A DNA stretch of 64,000 nt from Levilactobacillus yonginensis (GCF_003946265.1 NZ_RHNO01000008.1:31134-95133); one strand, 5' to 3'. Shown: positions 40,673-49,959, counted from the stretch's first letter. Translations and numbers: made by a program. Notes: a model not told the origin generated them from the letters alone.

Positions 40673-41944
40673 CTACTTCGTAATCTTAGTAACGCCGCCC
40701 ATGTAAGGAACCAGTACTTCTGGCACCGTTACGGAACCATCAGCGTTTTGGTAATTTTCCAAGATAGCAGCGACCGTCCGGCCAACGGCCAATCCGGAAC
40801 CATTCAAGGCGTGGACGTATTGTAACTTACCATTGTCATCACGGTATTGGATGTGTGCCCGCCGTGCTTGGAAGTCCGTCGTGTTAGAACAGCTAGAAAT
40901 TTCCCGGTACGTGTTTTGTTCTGGGAACCAGACTTCCAGGTCATTGGTCTTAGCAGCCGTGAAACTCATATCGCTGGTTGTCAACGTAATCACGTGGTAG
41001 GCCAAGCCTAACTTCTGTAACAGGTCTTCGGCGTGCTTCGTCAAGTGTTCCAGTTCATCCCAAGAATTTTCTGGCTTGCAGAACTTCACCATTTCAACCT
41101 TGTTGAATTGGTGTAACCGGATCAATCCCCGAGTATCACGACCAGCACTCCCAGCTTCAGAACGGAAGGCAGGGGTTAAGGCAGTGAACCAGACTGGTAA
41201 GTCCTCTTCTGGAATGACTTCATCACGGTAGTAGTTGACCAATGGTACTTCGGCCGTTGGAATCAGCGTCATTTCTTCGTCACGTAACTGGTAAACGTCT
41301 TCCTTGAACTTAGGGAATTGACCAGTCCCATACATGGAGTCATCATTCACGATGTATGGTGGTAAGACTTCTTTGAAGCCGGCTTCCGTGTTTTGATCCA
41401 GGAAGAAGTTGTAGACGGCCCGTTCCAGGCGAGCACCTAAGCCCAAGTAGTACAGGTAACGGCTACCAGAAACCTTAGCCCCAGCTTCAAAGTCCAAGAT
41501 ACCGAGGTCTTCCCCGATTTCATAGTGGGCCTTAGCAGTGAAGTCCATGTTAGGCTTTTCGCCCCATTGACGGAGTTCAACACTACCGTCTTCCGTCAAG
41601 CCAACGGGAACGTTGTCGTCAGGAATGTTTGGCAAGTGAGCTGCGGCATCGTGAACTTGCGTCTTTAAGTCATCCAAGTCGTTGTCGATTTCCTTAATGT
41701 CGGCACTAACCTGGCGCATTTCAGTAATCTTGTCATCAGCGTCTTGCTTGTTACGCTTCAATTGAGAAATCTCATCAGAAACCGTGTTCCGTTGGGCCTT
41801 CATGGTTTCACTCTTAACAATGAGCGAACGACGCTTTTCGTCTAAGGCCAGTAAGTCGTCGATCTCAGCAGGATCAACGCCACGGGTGGCTAACTTTTCC
41901 TTAATAAAATCTGGTTCCGTACGAATCAACTTTAAATCTAACAT
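40673..41944 (-). CDS. serS: Serine-tRNA ligase
   Basis: Class II synthetase charging tRNA-Ser, 423 residues. The N-terminal coiled-coil arm (residues about 25-110) grips the tRNA long variable arm; motif 2 ([25 protein letters not shown]) and motif 3 ([16 protein letters not shown]) are intact. The ATG at 41944 ([18 protein letters not shown]) has AGAGGAG upstream; the frame continues through the T-box leader without meaning. Controlled by that leader. Confidence 0.97.
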   Translation of the reverse strand: MLDLKLIRTEPDFIKEKLATRGVDPAEIDDLLALDEKRRSLIVKSETMKAQRNTVSDEISQLKRNKQDADDKITEMRQVSADIKEIDNDLDDLKTQVHDAAAHLPNIPDDNVPVGLTEDGSVELRQWGEKPNMDFTAKAHYEIGEDLGILDFEAGAKVSGSRYLYYLGLGARLERAVYNFFLDQNTEAGFKEVLPPYIVNDDSMYGTGQFPKFKEDVYQLRDEEMTLIPTAEVPLVNYYRDEVIPEEDLPVWFTALTPAFRSEAGSAGRDTRGLIRLHQFNKVEMVKFCKPENSWDELEHLTKHAEDLLQKLGLAYHVITLTTSDMSFTAAKTNDLEVWFPEQNTYREISSCSNTTDFQARRAHIQYRDDNGKLQYVHALNGSGLAVGRTVAAILENYQNADGSVTVPEVLVPYMGGVTKITK

Positions 41945-41977
41945 TTGATTAGCTCCTCTCAATTTCGCGGATAGTAC

Positions 41978-42192
41978 ACAAAAAAGGCCTCCGTCACATG
42001 GGACGAAGACCTTCGCGGTACCACCCAAGTTCATGGCTGGTCTCCCAGTCATACCCTTGAACATGATAACGGTCTGCACCGTGCGGAATTACCCGCCCAC
42101 TTTAGTTAGTGCTGGAATTTTCGACGTTGCGGTTTGCAGCTTTCCCCGCTTCTCTGGCCGTCTACTTGATAGGCACCACGTGTTTTTGATTA
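41978..42192 (-). promoter_or_regulatory. T-box riboswitch of serS
   Basis: Minus strand T-box GGGTGGTACCGCG (about 42015-42027) followed by terminator AAGGTCTTCGTCCCATGTGACGGAGGCCTTTTTT (41980-42014). The upstream stem I region contains AATTCCAGCACT, where UCC or AGC, both serine codons, may be the specifier. Matches the downstream serS. Confidence 0.9.
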
Positions 42193-42197
42193 ATCAC

Positions 42198-42226
42198 ATC
42201 ATAACGTATTTTAATCTCAGAAGCAA
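42198..42226 (-). promoter_or_regulatory. serS promoter
   Basis: TTGCTT (42221-42226), 17 bp, TATGAT (42198-42203), immediately after the kinase gene's stop at 42230. Confidence 0.8.
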
Positions 42227-42229
42227 TGA

Positions 42230-42862
42230 TTAAAGCGACGCAATCTTTTCGTCGATCAAACGAAGAACCTCTTTACGGGCCGCAGCGTCTTCGACGAAGT
42301 CCAGTTGGTCACCGTCAATTTGCATCTTTGGTGACTTGTCATAACTGTTGTACCAGTTCACGTAACGCTGATCAAGTTGTTGATAGTATTCGTACAAACT
42401 AGGATCATTGGCAACTTGTTCGTAAGAACGACCCCGTTTCTCGATCCGTTCCAACATCGTTTCAAACGAGATGTTGATGTGGATCAAGAGGTCCGGGTTC
42501 TTCTTGTGTGTTGCGTCTGGTAATTCTTGCATCATGTTGGCCAGTAAGGAGTCGTAAATATCAACTTCTGTCGAGGTGGCCCGACCTAAATCAGCGTTCA
42601 AATGAAAGAGTAAGGAATCCTCAAAGATTGAGCGATCCAAGACACTCTCATCATCAGCGTTGGCAGCCTTAATACTGTCCAAACGCTTGTTTAAAAAGTA
42701 GATTTGCAATAAGAATGCATACTTTTGGGGGTTCTGGTAGAACAACGGCAAGATCTTGTTGTCATCCACTGATTCATAAAATGCTGGTTTGTTTAAATGT
42801 TCGGCTAGCAACGTGGTCAAACTCGTTTTGCCGGCTCCGATAGTTCCCGATAGTACAAGCAT
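42230..42862 (-). CDS. Deoxynucleoside kinase (dAK/dGK type)
   Basis: Phosphorylates deoxyadenosine/deoxyguanosine in the salvage pathway. 210 residues from the ATG at 42862 (MLVLSGTIGAGKTS), with GGAGAG upstream. P-loop GTIGAGKTS at 6-14, DRSIFEDSLLF (the catalytic ERS-like segment) and RIEKRGRSYE lid. Lactobacilli usually carry a pair of such kinases; only one is here. Promoter TTGTCT-17-TACAAT at 42928-42956. Confidence 0.9.
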   Translation of the reverse strand: MLVLSGTIGAGKTSLTTLLAEHLNKPAFYESVDDNKILPLFYQNPQKYAFLLQIYFLNKRLDSIKAANADDESVLDRSIFEDSLLFHLNADLGRATSTEVDIYDSLLANMMQELPDATHKKNPDLLIHINISFETMLERIEKRGRSYEQVANDPSLYEYYQQLDQRYVNWYNSYDKSPKMQIDGDQLDFVEDAAARKEVLRLIDEKIASL

Positions 42863-43014
42863 GCAATTCTCTCCTTTAATGACTGGCGCACCGGGCTTTT
42901 TTCCCGGCCAAAATTTCAACACCACATATTGTACCAACCTCAAGTATAAAAGACAATATGTCGTGGTAAATTTACCCGTGTCGATTTCACCAAAGTGGCT
43001 AATTTACCGACAAG

Positions 43015-43056
43015 AAACGGCGACTAGTTAGGTTTTGCCCGGACTAGTCGCCGTTT
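43015..43056 (-). terminator. Perfect inverted repeat after the lysine permease gene
   Basis: Fourteen-base arms AAACGGCGACTAGT/ACTAGTCGCCGTTT around a 14-base loop. On the minus strand it ends GTTTCTTG, a modest T-tract; it probably serves as terminator of the permease transcript. Confidence 0.7.
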
Positions 43057-43095
43057 CATTATTTATTTAATTTCAATTGCCCACACAATTTCAAA

Positions 43096-44607
43096 TTAAT
43101 CGTTGGCTGCAGCTTCAGTCTTAACTTCCTTCAACGTTCCGTCCTTGTGAACTGGGGAAACGTCAACTTCACTCAATGGAATCAACTTCGTGTGCTTCTT
43201 GATCTTGTACCCAATGTAGAGAACTAAGACTAATGGCACACTGATGTAAGTAACCAGAACTTGTTCCCAGTTACCAGTGAAGAAGGATTGTGGATCTTGT
43301 CCCACGATAACGGCGACACAGAGTACCAACGCTAAGATAGGACCCACTGGGAACCACTTTGCATGGTAGCCCAATTCGTTCAATTGGTGACCTTGCTTGA
43401 TGAAGGCCCGACGGAACCGGTAGTGTGACAAAGCAATCCCGAACCAAGCGATGAACCCGGTCAACCCACTAGCAGCAACTAACCACATGTAGATTTGAGG
43501 ACCGGCAATACTGCTGATAAACGTCAAAGCAGCGATGAACGTGGTTGCAAACAATGCAGGGTAAGGAATCCCGTTGTGACCCGTCCGTTCGAAGAAACTT
43601 GGGGCGTAACCTTCCTTAGACAGAGAGTATAACATCCGAGTGGAAGCATACATCCCTGAGTTGGCAGCAGAGATAACGGCGGTCAAGATAACCGCGTTCA
43701 TGACACTGGCAGCGGCGGCTAAACCGGCACGCTTGAAGACCAACGTGAATGGACTGATGGCGATATCCGTTGCGGAAGAACCTAACAAATCATGACTCGT
43801 GTATGGTAAGACAGCGGCGATAACAAAGATAGCTAGAATATAGAATAAAATGATCCGCCAGAAAACAGAATTGATTGCCTTAGGAACACTGTGTGCAGGG
43901 TCTTCAGATTCACCGGCCGTGATACCAACTAATTCAGTACCTTGGAATGAGAATCCGGCAACCACGAACACACTCAGAATTGCTGGGAAGCCACCAACGA
44001 ATGGCGCCTTCTTGTAGGTGAAGTTTTCCAAGCCAGTGGCGTGACCACCCATGATACCAAAGATGGTTAAGATCCCAACGGCTAAGAAGATGAAGATGGT
44101 GATAACCTTGATCAATGACATCCAGAATTCCGTTTCACCAAAGGCTTGAACGGAAAAGGCATTGATCGTAAAGACCAGAACTAACGCAATCGCACTCCAG
44201 ATCCAGCCTGGTACGCCTGGTAACCAGAACTTCATAACCAGAGCGGCGGTCGAAATATCAACGGCAACGGTGATGGCCCAGTTGAACCAGTAGTTCCACC
44301 CCATGGCGAACCCTAAGGCTGGATCAACATACTTAGCGGAGTATGCGGCGAACGAACCTGAAATTGGCATGTTCGTGGCCATTTCCCCTAAACTAGTCAT
44401 CAAGAAGTACACCATCAATCCCATGGCAACGTACGCAACTAACGCACCACCAGGCCCGGCAGTCGAAATTGCCGACCCACTTGCGACGAATAATCCTGTA
44501 CCGATACAACCACCTAACGCAATCATTGAAACGTGACGCGTCTTGAGGCCCCGCTTAACCTGATCTGAGGCCTCACTAGTTGTTGCGTTTGTCATGCTTT
44601 GTTCCAT
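43096..44607 (-). CDS. lysP: Amino acid permease, LysP-like
   Basis: APC superfamily (AAT family) symporter, 503 residues from the ATG at 44607 with GGAGG before it. Twelve hydrophobic helices; the first contains SMIALGGCIGTGLFVASGSAIS, the conserved substrate-site GxGxGLF region, and helix 6 FSFQGTELVGITAGES is typical of lysine/basic amino-acid permeases. The lysine riboswitch upstream supports lysine as the substrate. The gene name is by inference from both. Confidence 0.9.
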   Translation of the reverse strand: MEQSMTNATTSEASDQVKRGLKTRHVSMIALGGCIGTGLFVASGSAISTAGPGGALVAYVAMGLMVYFLMTSLGEMATNMPISGSFAAYSAKYVDPALGFAMGWNYWFNWAITVAVDISTAALVMKFWLPGVPGWIWSAIALVLVFTINAFSVQAFGETEFWMSLIKVITIFIFLAVGILTIFGIMGGHATGLENFTYKKAPFVGGFPAILSVFVVAGFSFQGTELVGITAGESEDPAHSVPKAINSVFWRIILFYILAIFVIAAVLPYTSHDLLGSSATDIAISPFTLVFKRAGLAAAASVMNAVILTAVISAANSGMYASTRMLYSLSKEGYAPSFFERTGHNGIPYPALFATTFIAALTFISSIAGPQIYMWLVAASGLTGFIAWFGIALSHYRFRRAFIKQGHQLNELGYHAKWFPVGPILALVLCVAVIVGQDPQSFFTGNWEQVLVTYISVPLVLVLYIGYKIKKHTKLIPLSEVDVSPVHKDGTLKEVKTEAAAND

Positions 44608-44662
44608 AAATGTTTCCTCCTTCTTTTTATAGAAGGACTTCCTCGAAACGACCCAGTGAACG

Positions 44663-44702
44663 AAAAAATCCCTTCCGCATAAAAGCTTAGCGAAAGAGAT
44701 TG
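44663..44702 (-). terminator. Riboswitch-controlled terminator
   Basis: Minus strand AATCTCTTTCGC...GCGGAAGGGATT followed by TTTT, between the lysine aptamer and the permease start; this is the expression platform. Confidence 0.8.
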
Positions 44703-44739
44703 GAAAGTTCATTATTCCAAGTCAATATCGTTGAAAGCG

Positions 44740-44906
44740 CCCCGCAACCCATATTTGGCTGCGACAGTCCCTGATCTGTTAAACCAGGACCCAACCTGCA
44801 AGCTATGTCCTCACTTACAAGTTTCGGCGACCGCCCCTTTAACTTTCCCTCTGCGATGTGACCCATCTCAGGAAAGCGACTCTTGTTGGTCGCGCCTCTT
44901 CTATTC
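44740..44906 (-). promoter_or_regulatory. Lysine riboswitch (L box)
   Basis: Minus strand shows AGAGGCGCGACC, AAGAGT, then AAAGGGGCGGTCGCCGAAAC and a closing hairpin GTCCTGG...CAGGGAC, the order and core sequences of the lysine aptamer. Lysine binding should favour the terminator at 44663-44702 and switch the permease off. Confidence 0.88.
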
Positions 44907-44916
44907 GATACTTTGT

Positions 44917-44945
44917 AGTATACTCATCCACCCTGAACATTGCAA
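44917..44945 (-). promoter_or_regulatory. Promoter of the lysine permease
   Basis: TTGCAA (44940-44945), 17 bp, TATACT (44917-44922), starting the transcript just before the aptamer. Confidence 0.8.
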
Positions 44946-44968
44946 GATTAAATTGCGATTAGAGTCAA

Positions 44969-45502
44969 TTAATTTGTTGATTCCGTGGTCACCAACCGGT
45001 ACAAAGCCTGTGGTACCGGTGTTAGGCTCATGCCAGAAATGGCCATGAAATGTTCGTCCAAAGTTTGGAAACCTACTTTTTCTAATACTCGGCGGGACCG
45101 TTGATTCTCCACCAGACTAGTTGCCCAAACCTGAATACCACCTGGCAGGCCTGATAGTAACGCCTGTAGCGCCTCCGTCATTAGCCCAGTTCCCCAGTAA
45201 GCTGGATCAAGTAAATAGCCGAGATCAACTGCCAAGGGGTCTGGGTGGCCTTCCGCCGTGACCCGGTCATAGAACACAATCACACCAATCAACTGGTTAC
45301 TTTCTTTCGCCACAATGGCCCGTGAATAGGGGTTGCGCCGGTCGGCCTGTAACCACTGCGCCACCTCCATCGTACTAGGATGAGCCGCTGCCCCGGCTGG
45401 CTTGGCAATTTCTGGTTGGGTAACCAGCCGTTGGTACGCTGCCAGGTCACTCTCGACTAACGGCCGCAGAATCAATCTGGTTGTTCTAAACACTGCTGTC
45501 AT
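44969..45502 (-). CDS. GNAT acetyltransferase, RimJ/RimL-like
   Basis: 177 residues: TTRLILRPLVESDLAAYQRL at the N-terminus, then DLGYLLDPAYWGTGLMTEAL with the acetyl-CoA motif (usual QxxGxG degraded to WGTG), and VENQRSRRVLEKVGF. This pattern is typical of the RimL-like enzymes that acetylate protein N-termini or small amines. Divergent from the hydrolase at 45615. Substrate unknown. Confidence 0.85.
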   Translation of the reverse strand: MTAVFRTTRLILRPLVESDLAAYQRLVTQPEIAKPAGAAAHPSTMEVAQWLQADRRNPYSRAIVAKESNQLIGVIVFYDRVTAEGHPDPLAVDLGYLLDPAYWGTGLMTEALQALLSGLPGGIQVWATSLVENQRSRRVLEKVGFQTLDEHFMAISGMSLTPVPQALYRLVTTESTN

Positions 45503-45614
45503 AACAGACCACTTCCTTCAATGGATTTCTTAATTGCGGTACAATGTCCCTATAGTTTCACGAGTCAGGCACTGTTGTCCGACTCGTACGATTTTATTTT
45601 GGGAGGGTTCACAT

Positions 45615-46409
45615 TTGAAAATCATTACCCAGTCACTTGCTAGCGATTCCGCCGCTTACCTGCAGGGTTACTTGCGGCAGCCCGAAGACACCGCATTAAC
45701 CTACCCCGCTGTCATCATCGTCCCCGGTGGCTCATACACCCATATTCCAGAGCAACAGGCAGAAGACTTAGCCATGGCGTGGTTTGCTCGCGGCTATCAG
45801 GCCTTCTTCCTCCGCTATTCATTCGTCGGTGAAAAGCGGCCCCTGCTACCAGCACCTGTGGTTGAGTTAGCCCAGAGTTTAGCACTGATTCGGCAAAATT
45901 CAACTGCTTGGCAAATCCAAGCGAACAATTTGATTATAGCTGGCTTTTCAGTCGGTGGCCACATCACCGCATTATTTAATAATTTATGGCACGACGCGAC
46001 TTTCAACCAGTTGGCGGGAACGACGCCAGAACAGATCAAACCACGGGCCGTTATTTTAGGCTACCCCGTAATCACCCCGGCCGCTGGTTTTCCAACTGAT
46101 GACGCTACTTTGGCTAACTGGACGGACGATCCCCAAAGTATTGCAGCCGACCAACACGTAACTGCCAACAATGTTCCGACCTTCGTCTGGGTGACGGCCG
46201 CCGACCCACTAGTCCCCGTTCAAAACGCCCTCGCCTACGTCCAGGCGGCAATTGCCGCAGGTGTAGATACTGAATTACACGTCTTCCATCAGGGACCTCA
46301 CGGCTTGGCCTTGGCTAATTCAGTCACGGCTTGGAAACCGGGAACGGACCTGCCACACGTAGCCCATTGGCTGGATTTAGCCACCGAATGGCTGACTGAA
46401 CTTCCTTAA
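45615..46409 (+). CDS. Alpha/beta hydrolase, BD-FAE/acetylesterase type
   Basis: 264 residues from the TTG at 45615, seven bases after GGGAGGG. Oxyanion loop PGGSY (37-41), nucleophile GFSVGG (Ser 112), acid in TAADPLVP, and His in QGPHGLA. This belongs to carbohydrate- or short-chain esterases; a cytoplasmic enzyme since no signal peptide is seen. The frame extends upstream to 45534 without a credible start. A weak promoter (TACAAT near 45538) lies before it. Confidence 0.85.
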   Translation: MKIITQSLASDSAAYLQGYLRQPEDTALTYPAVIIVPGGSYTHIPEQQAEDLAMAWFARGYQAFFLRYSFVGEKRPLLPAPVVELAQSLALIRQNSTAWQIQANNLIIAGFSVGGHITALFNNLWHDATFNQLAGTTPEQIKPRAVILGYPVITPAAGFPTDDATLANWTDDPQSIAADQHVTANNVPTFVWVTAADPLVPVQNALAYVQAAIAAGVDTELHVFHQGPHGLALANSVTAWKPGTDLPHVAHWLDLATEWLTELP

Positions 46410-46436
46410 GCTTTGGCGTTTCTTTCTCCACCTGCG

Positions 46437-46599
46437 GCGGTCAGAGATTCCGCCCGCTGTGGGGAACGCCTCCGGCCTGAAAAGCGGTCCTTCGGCTCGG
46501 TTTGAAGCCTGGAAAAATCACCAGTCTCCAAACACGTCCCACGCTGTAAGCCGAGAATCGGCTAACACCGTCGACACAGCTGGCTCCACCTCTGACCCC
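46437..46599 (-). ncRNA. Structured element 2 of the family, divergent pair with element 3
   Basis: Read on the minus strand. Closing helix GGTCAGAG/CTCTGACC (46439-46446 with 46590-46597). Inside: hairpin TGTTAGCCGA-TTC-TCGGCTTACA, then the conserved GTGGGACG (46535-46542), an arm GTTTGGAGAC-TGG...CCA-GGCTTCAAAC with the AC/GG motif, a short arm GGAC...GGCC, and TTCCCCACAGC (46457-46464 region) before the closing strand. Flanks GCCGGAGG-like and CCGCAGG. Homologous to the element at 55703-55854, with compensatory stem changes. Confidence 0.6.
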
Positions 46600-46698
46600 C
46601 TCCGGTTAAACAGGTTCTTGGAAACTAAACTAGTTTAAACGCCTGAATGACAGTACTTACGCAATATTATTGGTGCGCCACTAGGTAGCCGAGAGTGA

Positions 46699-46843
46699 GC
46701 CAAATTTGGACTCAGCCGTGGGATTTTCAAGTGTTTTTCTTGAAAATGGCGACTTGAAGACGTGCTTTGCGGCTTCAAGCGAGGGGCAAGACCGCCCTTG
46801 GGCTTGCCCCGTCCTGCCCACAGCGTTCCAGTCCAGATTTGGC
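46699..46843 (+). ncRNA. Structured element 3 of the family, divergent pair with element 2
   Basis: 145 nt. Closing helix GCCAAATTTGGACT/AGTCCAGATTTGGC (one G-U in this orientation), inner GTGGG/CCCAC, arms ATTTTCAAG/CTTGAAAAT, CTTGAAG-AC...GG-CTTCAAG, GGGGCAAG-AC...GG-CTTGCCCC. The third arm is alignable to those of elements 1 and 4 but has different stem bases. Open reading frames on its opposite strand are by-products. Confidence 0.6.
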
Positions 46844-46954
46844 GAACGGTAAGGCGGTAACTTCCCACTATATCTGACTAAACTCCAATACTTAATCCTT
46901 GTTGTATCAGGCACAGTGAGTGTGTCAGTGCTTTCAACCTCTAGTTAAATTACA

Positions 46955-46998
46955 AAAACGTCGGTACCACTCCTCAACGGAGCCGGTACCGACGTTTT
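46955..46998 (-). terminator. Bidirectional terminator after the PAP2 gene
   Basis: Fourteen-base arms AAAACGTCGGTACC/GGTACCGACGTTTT with T-runs in both directions. Confidence 0.88.
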
Positions 46999-47011
46999 AA
47001 TTTTGCCTAAA

Positions 47012-47680
47012 TTAAATTTCGGAGCGCTTCAAGAACGGCCATTTCTGCATGACCGGCGCGAAACGAATATATAACCCTTCAGCACACTGCAGCCACAGGT
47101 AACCCAGTAACAGGGCACCAAACGTATCAGTTGGGAAATGCGCGTTGAGATAGACCCGTGAAATCATCACCAGTGCCAGCCAGATAATCAGGATGATGCG
47201 GACCAGCCAAGCCTTCCAAACTGTCATAATCATTGGAATCAAGATGATCCAAATCATGGCAACGATTAGGAAGGTCCCGAAGACGTGACCACTGGGGAAA
47301 CTGAACCCGTCATCAATGGCCAGATGGGCGCTAGGACGAGCTCGTTTGACAACGTCCTTGACGATGGTCGCCAGGACATCCCCACCCGCTAAGGTGGCTA
47401 AACACCACAGCGCTGGTACCTTGAACTTAAAGCCCCACAGGAAGAAGGCCAAAATCAATACCCAGATGATGGCTAACTTGGGTTCCGCCAAACTGGTCAC
47501 CCCTCGGTACAGGAGTGTCTTCCAGCCCGGCTGATTTTTTTGAATAACGTCAACGATTGACGAATCCAAGAAATCAACGTAAGCATTTTGCGTTTTTATG
47601 TAGAAAGCAATAATCAGGAACAATAGCGTGGCAAGCGTAAACTTCCATGGTCGGTCCCGATCACGATTAAATAGCATCAT
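47012..47680 (-). CDS. PAP2 family membrane phosphatase
   Basis: 222 residues, about five or six helices. The three PAP2 motifs are complete: KDVVKRARP (108-116), PSGH (129-132), SRVYLNAHFPTD (174-185), with the catalytic His residues. Such enzymes dephosphorylate undecaprenyl pyrophosphate or phosphatidic acid at the membrane. Which of these applies is not shown by the sequence. ATG at 47680 has AAGGAAA upstream. Confidence 0.92.
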   Translation of the reverse strand: MMLFNRDRDRPWKFTLATLLFLIIAFYIKTQNAYVDFLDSSIVDVIQKNQPGWKTLLYRGVTSLAEPKLAIIWVLILAFFLWGFKFKVPALWCLATLAGGDVLATIVKDVVKRARPSAHLAIDDGFSFPSGHVFGTFLIVAMIWIILIPMIMTVWKAWLVRIILIIWLALVMISRVYLNAHFPTDTFGALLLGYLWLQCAEGLYIRFAPVMQKWPFLKRSEI

Positions 47681-47722
47681 GATAATAGTTTCCTTTCGTC
47701 ATACCCGATTCTGGGAAAATCC

Positions 47723-47762
47723 CCTAGAAATGAGTATACCACCCCACCAATAAATTTCTAGG
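47723..47762 (-). promoter_or_regulatory. Promoter with flanking inverted repeat before the PAP2 gene
   Basis: Extended -10 TGGTATACT (TATACT at 47733-47738) lies inside a perfect inverted repeat CCTAGAAAT/ATTTCTAGG (47723-47731, 47754-47762), which may be a regulator site. Confidence 0.55.
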
Positions 47763-47807
47763 AAATCTCAAGACATTAAGGTTTTCCTAAAAGGTCGGGG
47801 GGCACAA

Positions 47808-47850
47808 TAAAAGCGAACCACTCCGCGCATAGCACCCGGAAATGATTCGC
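47808..47850 (-). terminator. Terminator after the DtxR-type regulator
   Basis: Minus strand GCGAATCATTTCCGG...GGAGTGGTTCGC followed by TTTT. Confidence 0.7.
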
Positions 47851-47858
47851 CAGATCAA

Positions 47859-48506
47859 TTACTTAACAAAGATATAGTGTGAGGCTTTGTAACTCACAAT
47901 CAGTTGTGCATCGTCCGTTAAATTCTGAACGGTCACTGGCCCCTCAAACGGATCGTGCTTCAAAATCCGTAGTTGATCCCCGATATCGAGCTTCAAATCA
48001 CCTAGGTAGGTTAACAGATCATGGTTGTCAATAAACCGATCGACCGTTACCACAGACCCATCTTCGGCGTCGTTCAACACCGTGTGGCTATCCTCGTGAT
48101 AGTGGCCAAAACGGTCAGGAATCACGCCACCATGGGGACAGTGAGTAGGATGGCCGAGCATATCATCCAGTGCATTGACCAACTTGGGACTCGTCACATG
48201 CTCCAAGACTTCGGCTTCATCGTGTACATCGGGTAGTTCGTAATCTAGTTTTTCAACTAAGAAGTCTTCCCAAATCCGGTGCTTGCGAACCAAGTCTTCA
48301 GCCAACCGAATTCCACGATTAGTCAGAGAAATACCGGCATACGGCGTGTGTTCTGCCAGCCCCTCAGCGGCCATCTTATTGACCATTTCGGTTACTGAGC
48401 CCGCTGCAATATTTAAGCTGATAGCAATCTGCTTGTTGGAAACCTTTTTCTGTTTCCCACCCAGCTCAAAAATAATTTTTAAATAATCCTCCTTCATAGG
48501 AGTCAT
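47859..48506 (-). CDS. DtxR family metalloregulator, MntR/SloR type
   Basis: 215 residues. Winged helix (KKVSNKQIAISLNIAAGSVTEMVNKM), dimerisation and metal domain (DVHDEAEVLEHVTS, GHPTHCPHG), and a C-terminal FeoA-like domain. The N-terminus MTPMKEDYLKIIFELGG resembles the streptococcal SloR/ScaR manganese regulators, where the metal-site Glu is replaced by Lys at position 10. No Mn transporter is adjacent; it stands between PAP2 and the cation diffusion facilitator. ATG at 48506 with GAGGTG upstream. Confidence 0.9.
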   Translation of the reverse strand: MTPMKEDYLKIIFELGGKQKKVSNKQIAISLNIAAGSVTEMVNKMAAEGLAEHTPYAGISLTNRGIRLAEDLVRKHRIWEDFLVEKLDYELPDVHDEAEVLEHVTSPKLVNALDDMLGHPTHCPHGGVIPDRFGHYHEDSHTVLNDAEDGSVVTVDRFIDNHDLLTYLGDLKLDIGDQLRILKHDPFEGPVTVQNLTDDAQLIVSYKASHYIFVK

Positions 48507-48573
48507 TTATTGTTCACCTCATCTAGAATTGTGATTCCTTTATACCGCGAAACTCAGCAAAGTGCAAGCTTAA

Positions 48574-49473
48574 TTAGTCATGCCGCCAATCATTTTGCTG
48601 ATAAAACAGCGACTCGTTCTCACCCCGGTGGCATTCAGCTTGAATCGTCACGTGGTTCACCCCATATTTCCGACACAGAACGGCTTCAATCTGCCGATAA
48701 ATGGGCTCGACCTGACTCAATGGTAAGTCGTCCATGTTCACGTGCACGGAGACCACTACGTTATTCTCGTCAATCTGCCAAGCGTGCAAGTGGTGCACGC
48801 CCTCAACCTCAGGCAACGCCGTGAGATCTTGTGAAATCCCCTCGTAGTCCAGCGCCGGTGACGCCTCCATCAGAATATCAAATGTCTGCTTAATGATGGG
48901 CCACGACTCATAACTGATATAGCCAGCCACCAGAATCGTAATCACCGGGTCAACCCAGTAAATCTGCCAAACGGTAATCAGCACGGCCCCGATGATCACA
49001 CCGACGGACGCCAACGCGTCACTGAGCAAGTGTAGGTAGGTCGCCCGAATATTTAGATTGTGCTTGGCCCCGTGGTTCAATAAAACCGTCGAAAGCAAGT
49101 TGGCTAAGAAACTAACGACCGCTACCACCAACATGATGTCACCTTTGACTGGTTCGGGGTGCATCAACCGGCGGACCGCTTCAATCGCCAACACGACCGA
49201 AATTACGATGAGGATACCCGCGTTCAATAAGGCCGCCAAAATTTCGGCTCGCCGATACCCAAATGTATTGCTACGTGTCTGTTGCCGACCGCCAATCCGA
49301 TGGGCAATGTAACTCAAGACCACCGACAGAGCGTCTCCAAGATTATGAAACGCGTCAGACAACAGTGAAAGGCTGCCCGACAGGATTCCCCCTAATAGCT
49401 CGAACACGGTGATCACAACGTTCAAAATTGTTACCAACAGAAACCGGCTCCCCGTGAGCCCACTCTTCTCCAA
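48574..49473 (-). CDS. Cation diffusion facilitator (CzcD-like Zn/Mn exporter)
   Basis: 299 residues with six helices; the HxxxD metal sites (SDAFHNLGDALS and LHLLSDALASVG) and a cytoplasmic C-terminal domain (EVEGVHHLHAWQID) are intact. Exports divalent metals by proton exchange. Start is TTG at 49473, preceded by a run of G. It could be a target of the neighbouring metalloregulator. Confidence 0.9.
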   Translation of the reverse strand: MEKSGLTGSRFLLVTILNVVITVFELLGGILSGSLSLLSDAFHNLGDALSVVLSYIAHRIGGRQQTRSNTFGYRRAEILAALLNAGILIVISVVLAIEAVRRLMHPEPVKGDIMLVVAVVSFLANLLSTVLLNHGAKHNLNIRATYLHLLSDALASVGVIIGAVLITVWQIYWVDPVITILVAGYISYESWPIIKQTFDILMEASPALDYEGISQDLTALPEVEGVHHLHAWQIDENNVVVSVHVNMDDLPLSQVEPIYRQIEAVLCRKYGVNHVTIQAECHRGENESLFYQQNDWRHD

Positions 49474-49753
49474 CGTAAACGCCCCCCCATTAGCTTAACT
49501 AGCCTCCATTATCGCAGAGTTTGGCATGAATGAAAAGCCGGTTAGGGGCATCCAGAAAAAATGTTGTGGGGATTTCTGCAAAGAAATTGCAAAAGATCAA
49601 TTAGTAACTGGTAAAACGTTCAGTTATCTATCAGTAATCCAGCCCACATTTCTATCTGTGATTCACATTATCTGCGATTGGTCAGAGATACGACCACTTT
49701 CCCCATATTACAAGTGACATGCTGCCTCCCCATTGTCTTTAACGGTAAATCCA
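49474..49753. other. Intergenic spacer upstream of the metal exporter
   Basis: About 280 bp without a gene. Short plus-strand frames lack coding character. Structured element 4 follows. Confidence 0.5.
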
Positions 49754-49930
49754 GCCCAAGTGATCAGACAACGAAGCCTGTGAAGGTCTAGTAAGTCCGA
49801 GTGACCTATTCGGATTTACTAGACTAGGACGCCGTCAAGACTTGTGGGTTTCAAGGCTTGACGACGAGGGCCAAGACCGCCCTATGGCTTGGCCCGGTCC
49901 CCACAGGCGTAGTTGTCTGACCGCTTGGGC
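49754..49930 (+). ncRNA. Structured element 4 of the family
   Basis: 177 nt; closest to element 1. Closing helix GCCCAAGTGATCAGACA/TGTCTGACCGCTTGGGC (one U-G, one A-C), inner GCCTGTG/CACAGGC, arms GTCTAGTAAGTCCGA/TCGGATTTACTAGAC, CGTCAAG-AC...GG-CTTGACG, GGGCCAAG-AC...GG-CTTGGCCC. The second arm's terminal text ACTTGTGGGTTTCAAGG is identical to element 1, while stems differ in compensating pairs. Confidence 0.65.
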
Positions 49931-49959
49931 GCCAACTCACCATTTACCCATCGACCCAA

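Noticed and set aside
46635..46914. Two overlapping 77-codon frames on the minus strand
   Set aside because: They run antisense through structured element 3 and their sequence follows its hairpins, not protein constraints.
49526..49717. 63-codon plus-strand frame upstream of element 4
   Set aside because: No ribosome binding site and no protein-like motif.
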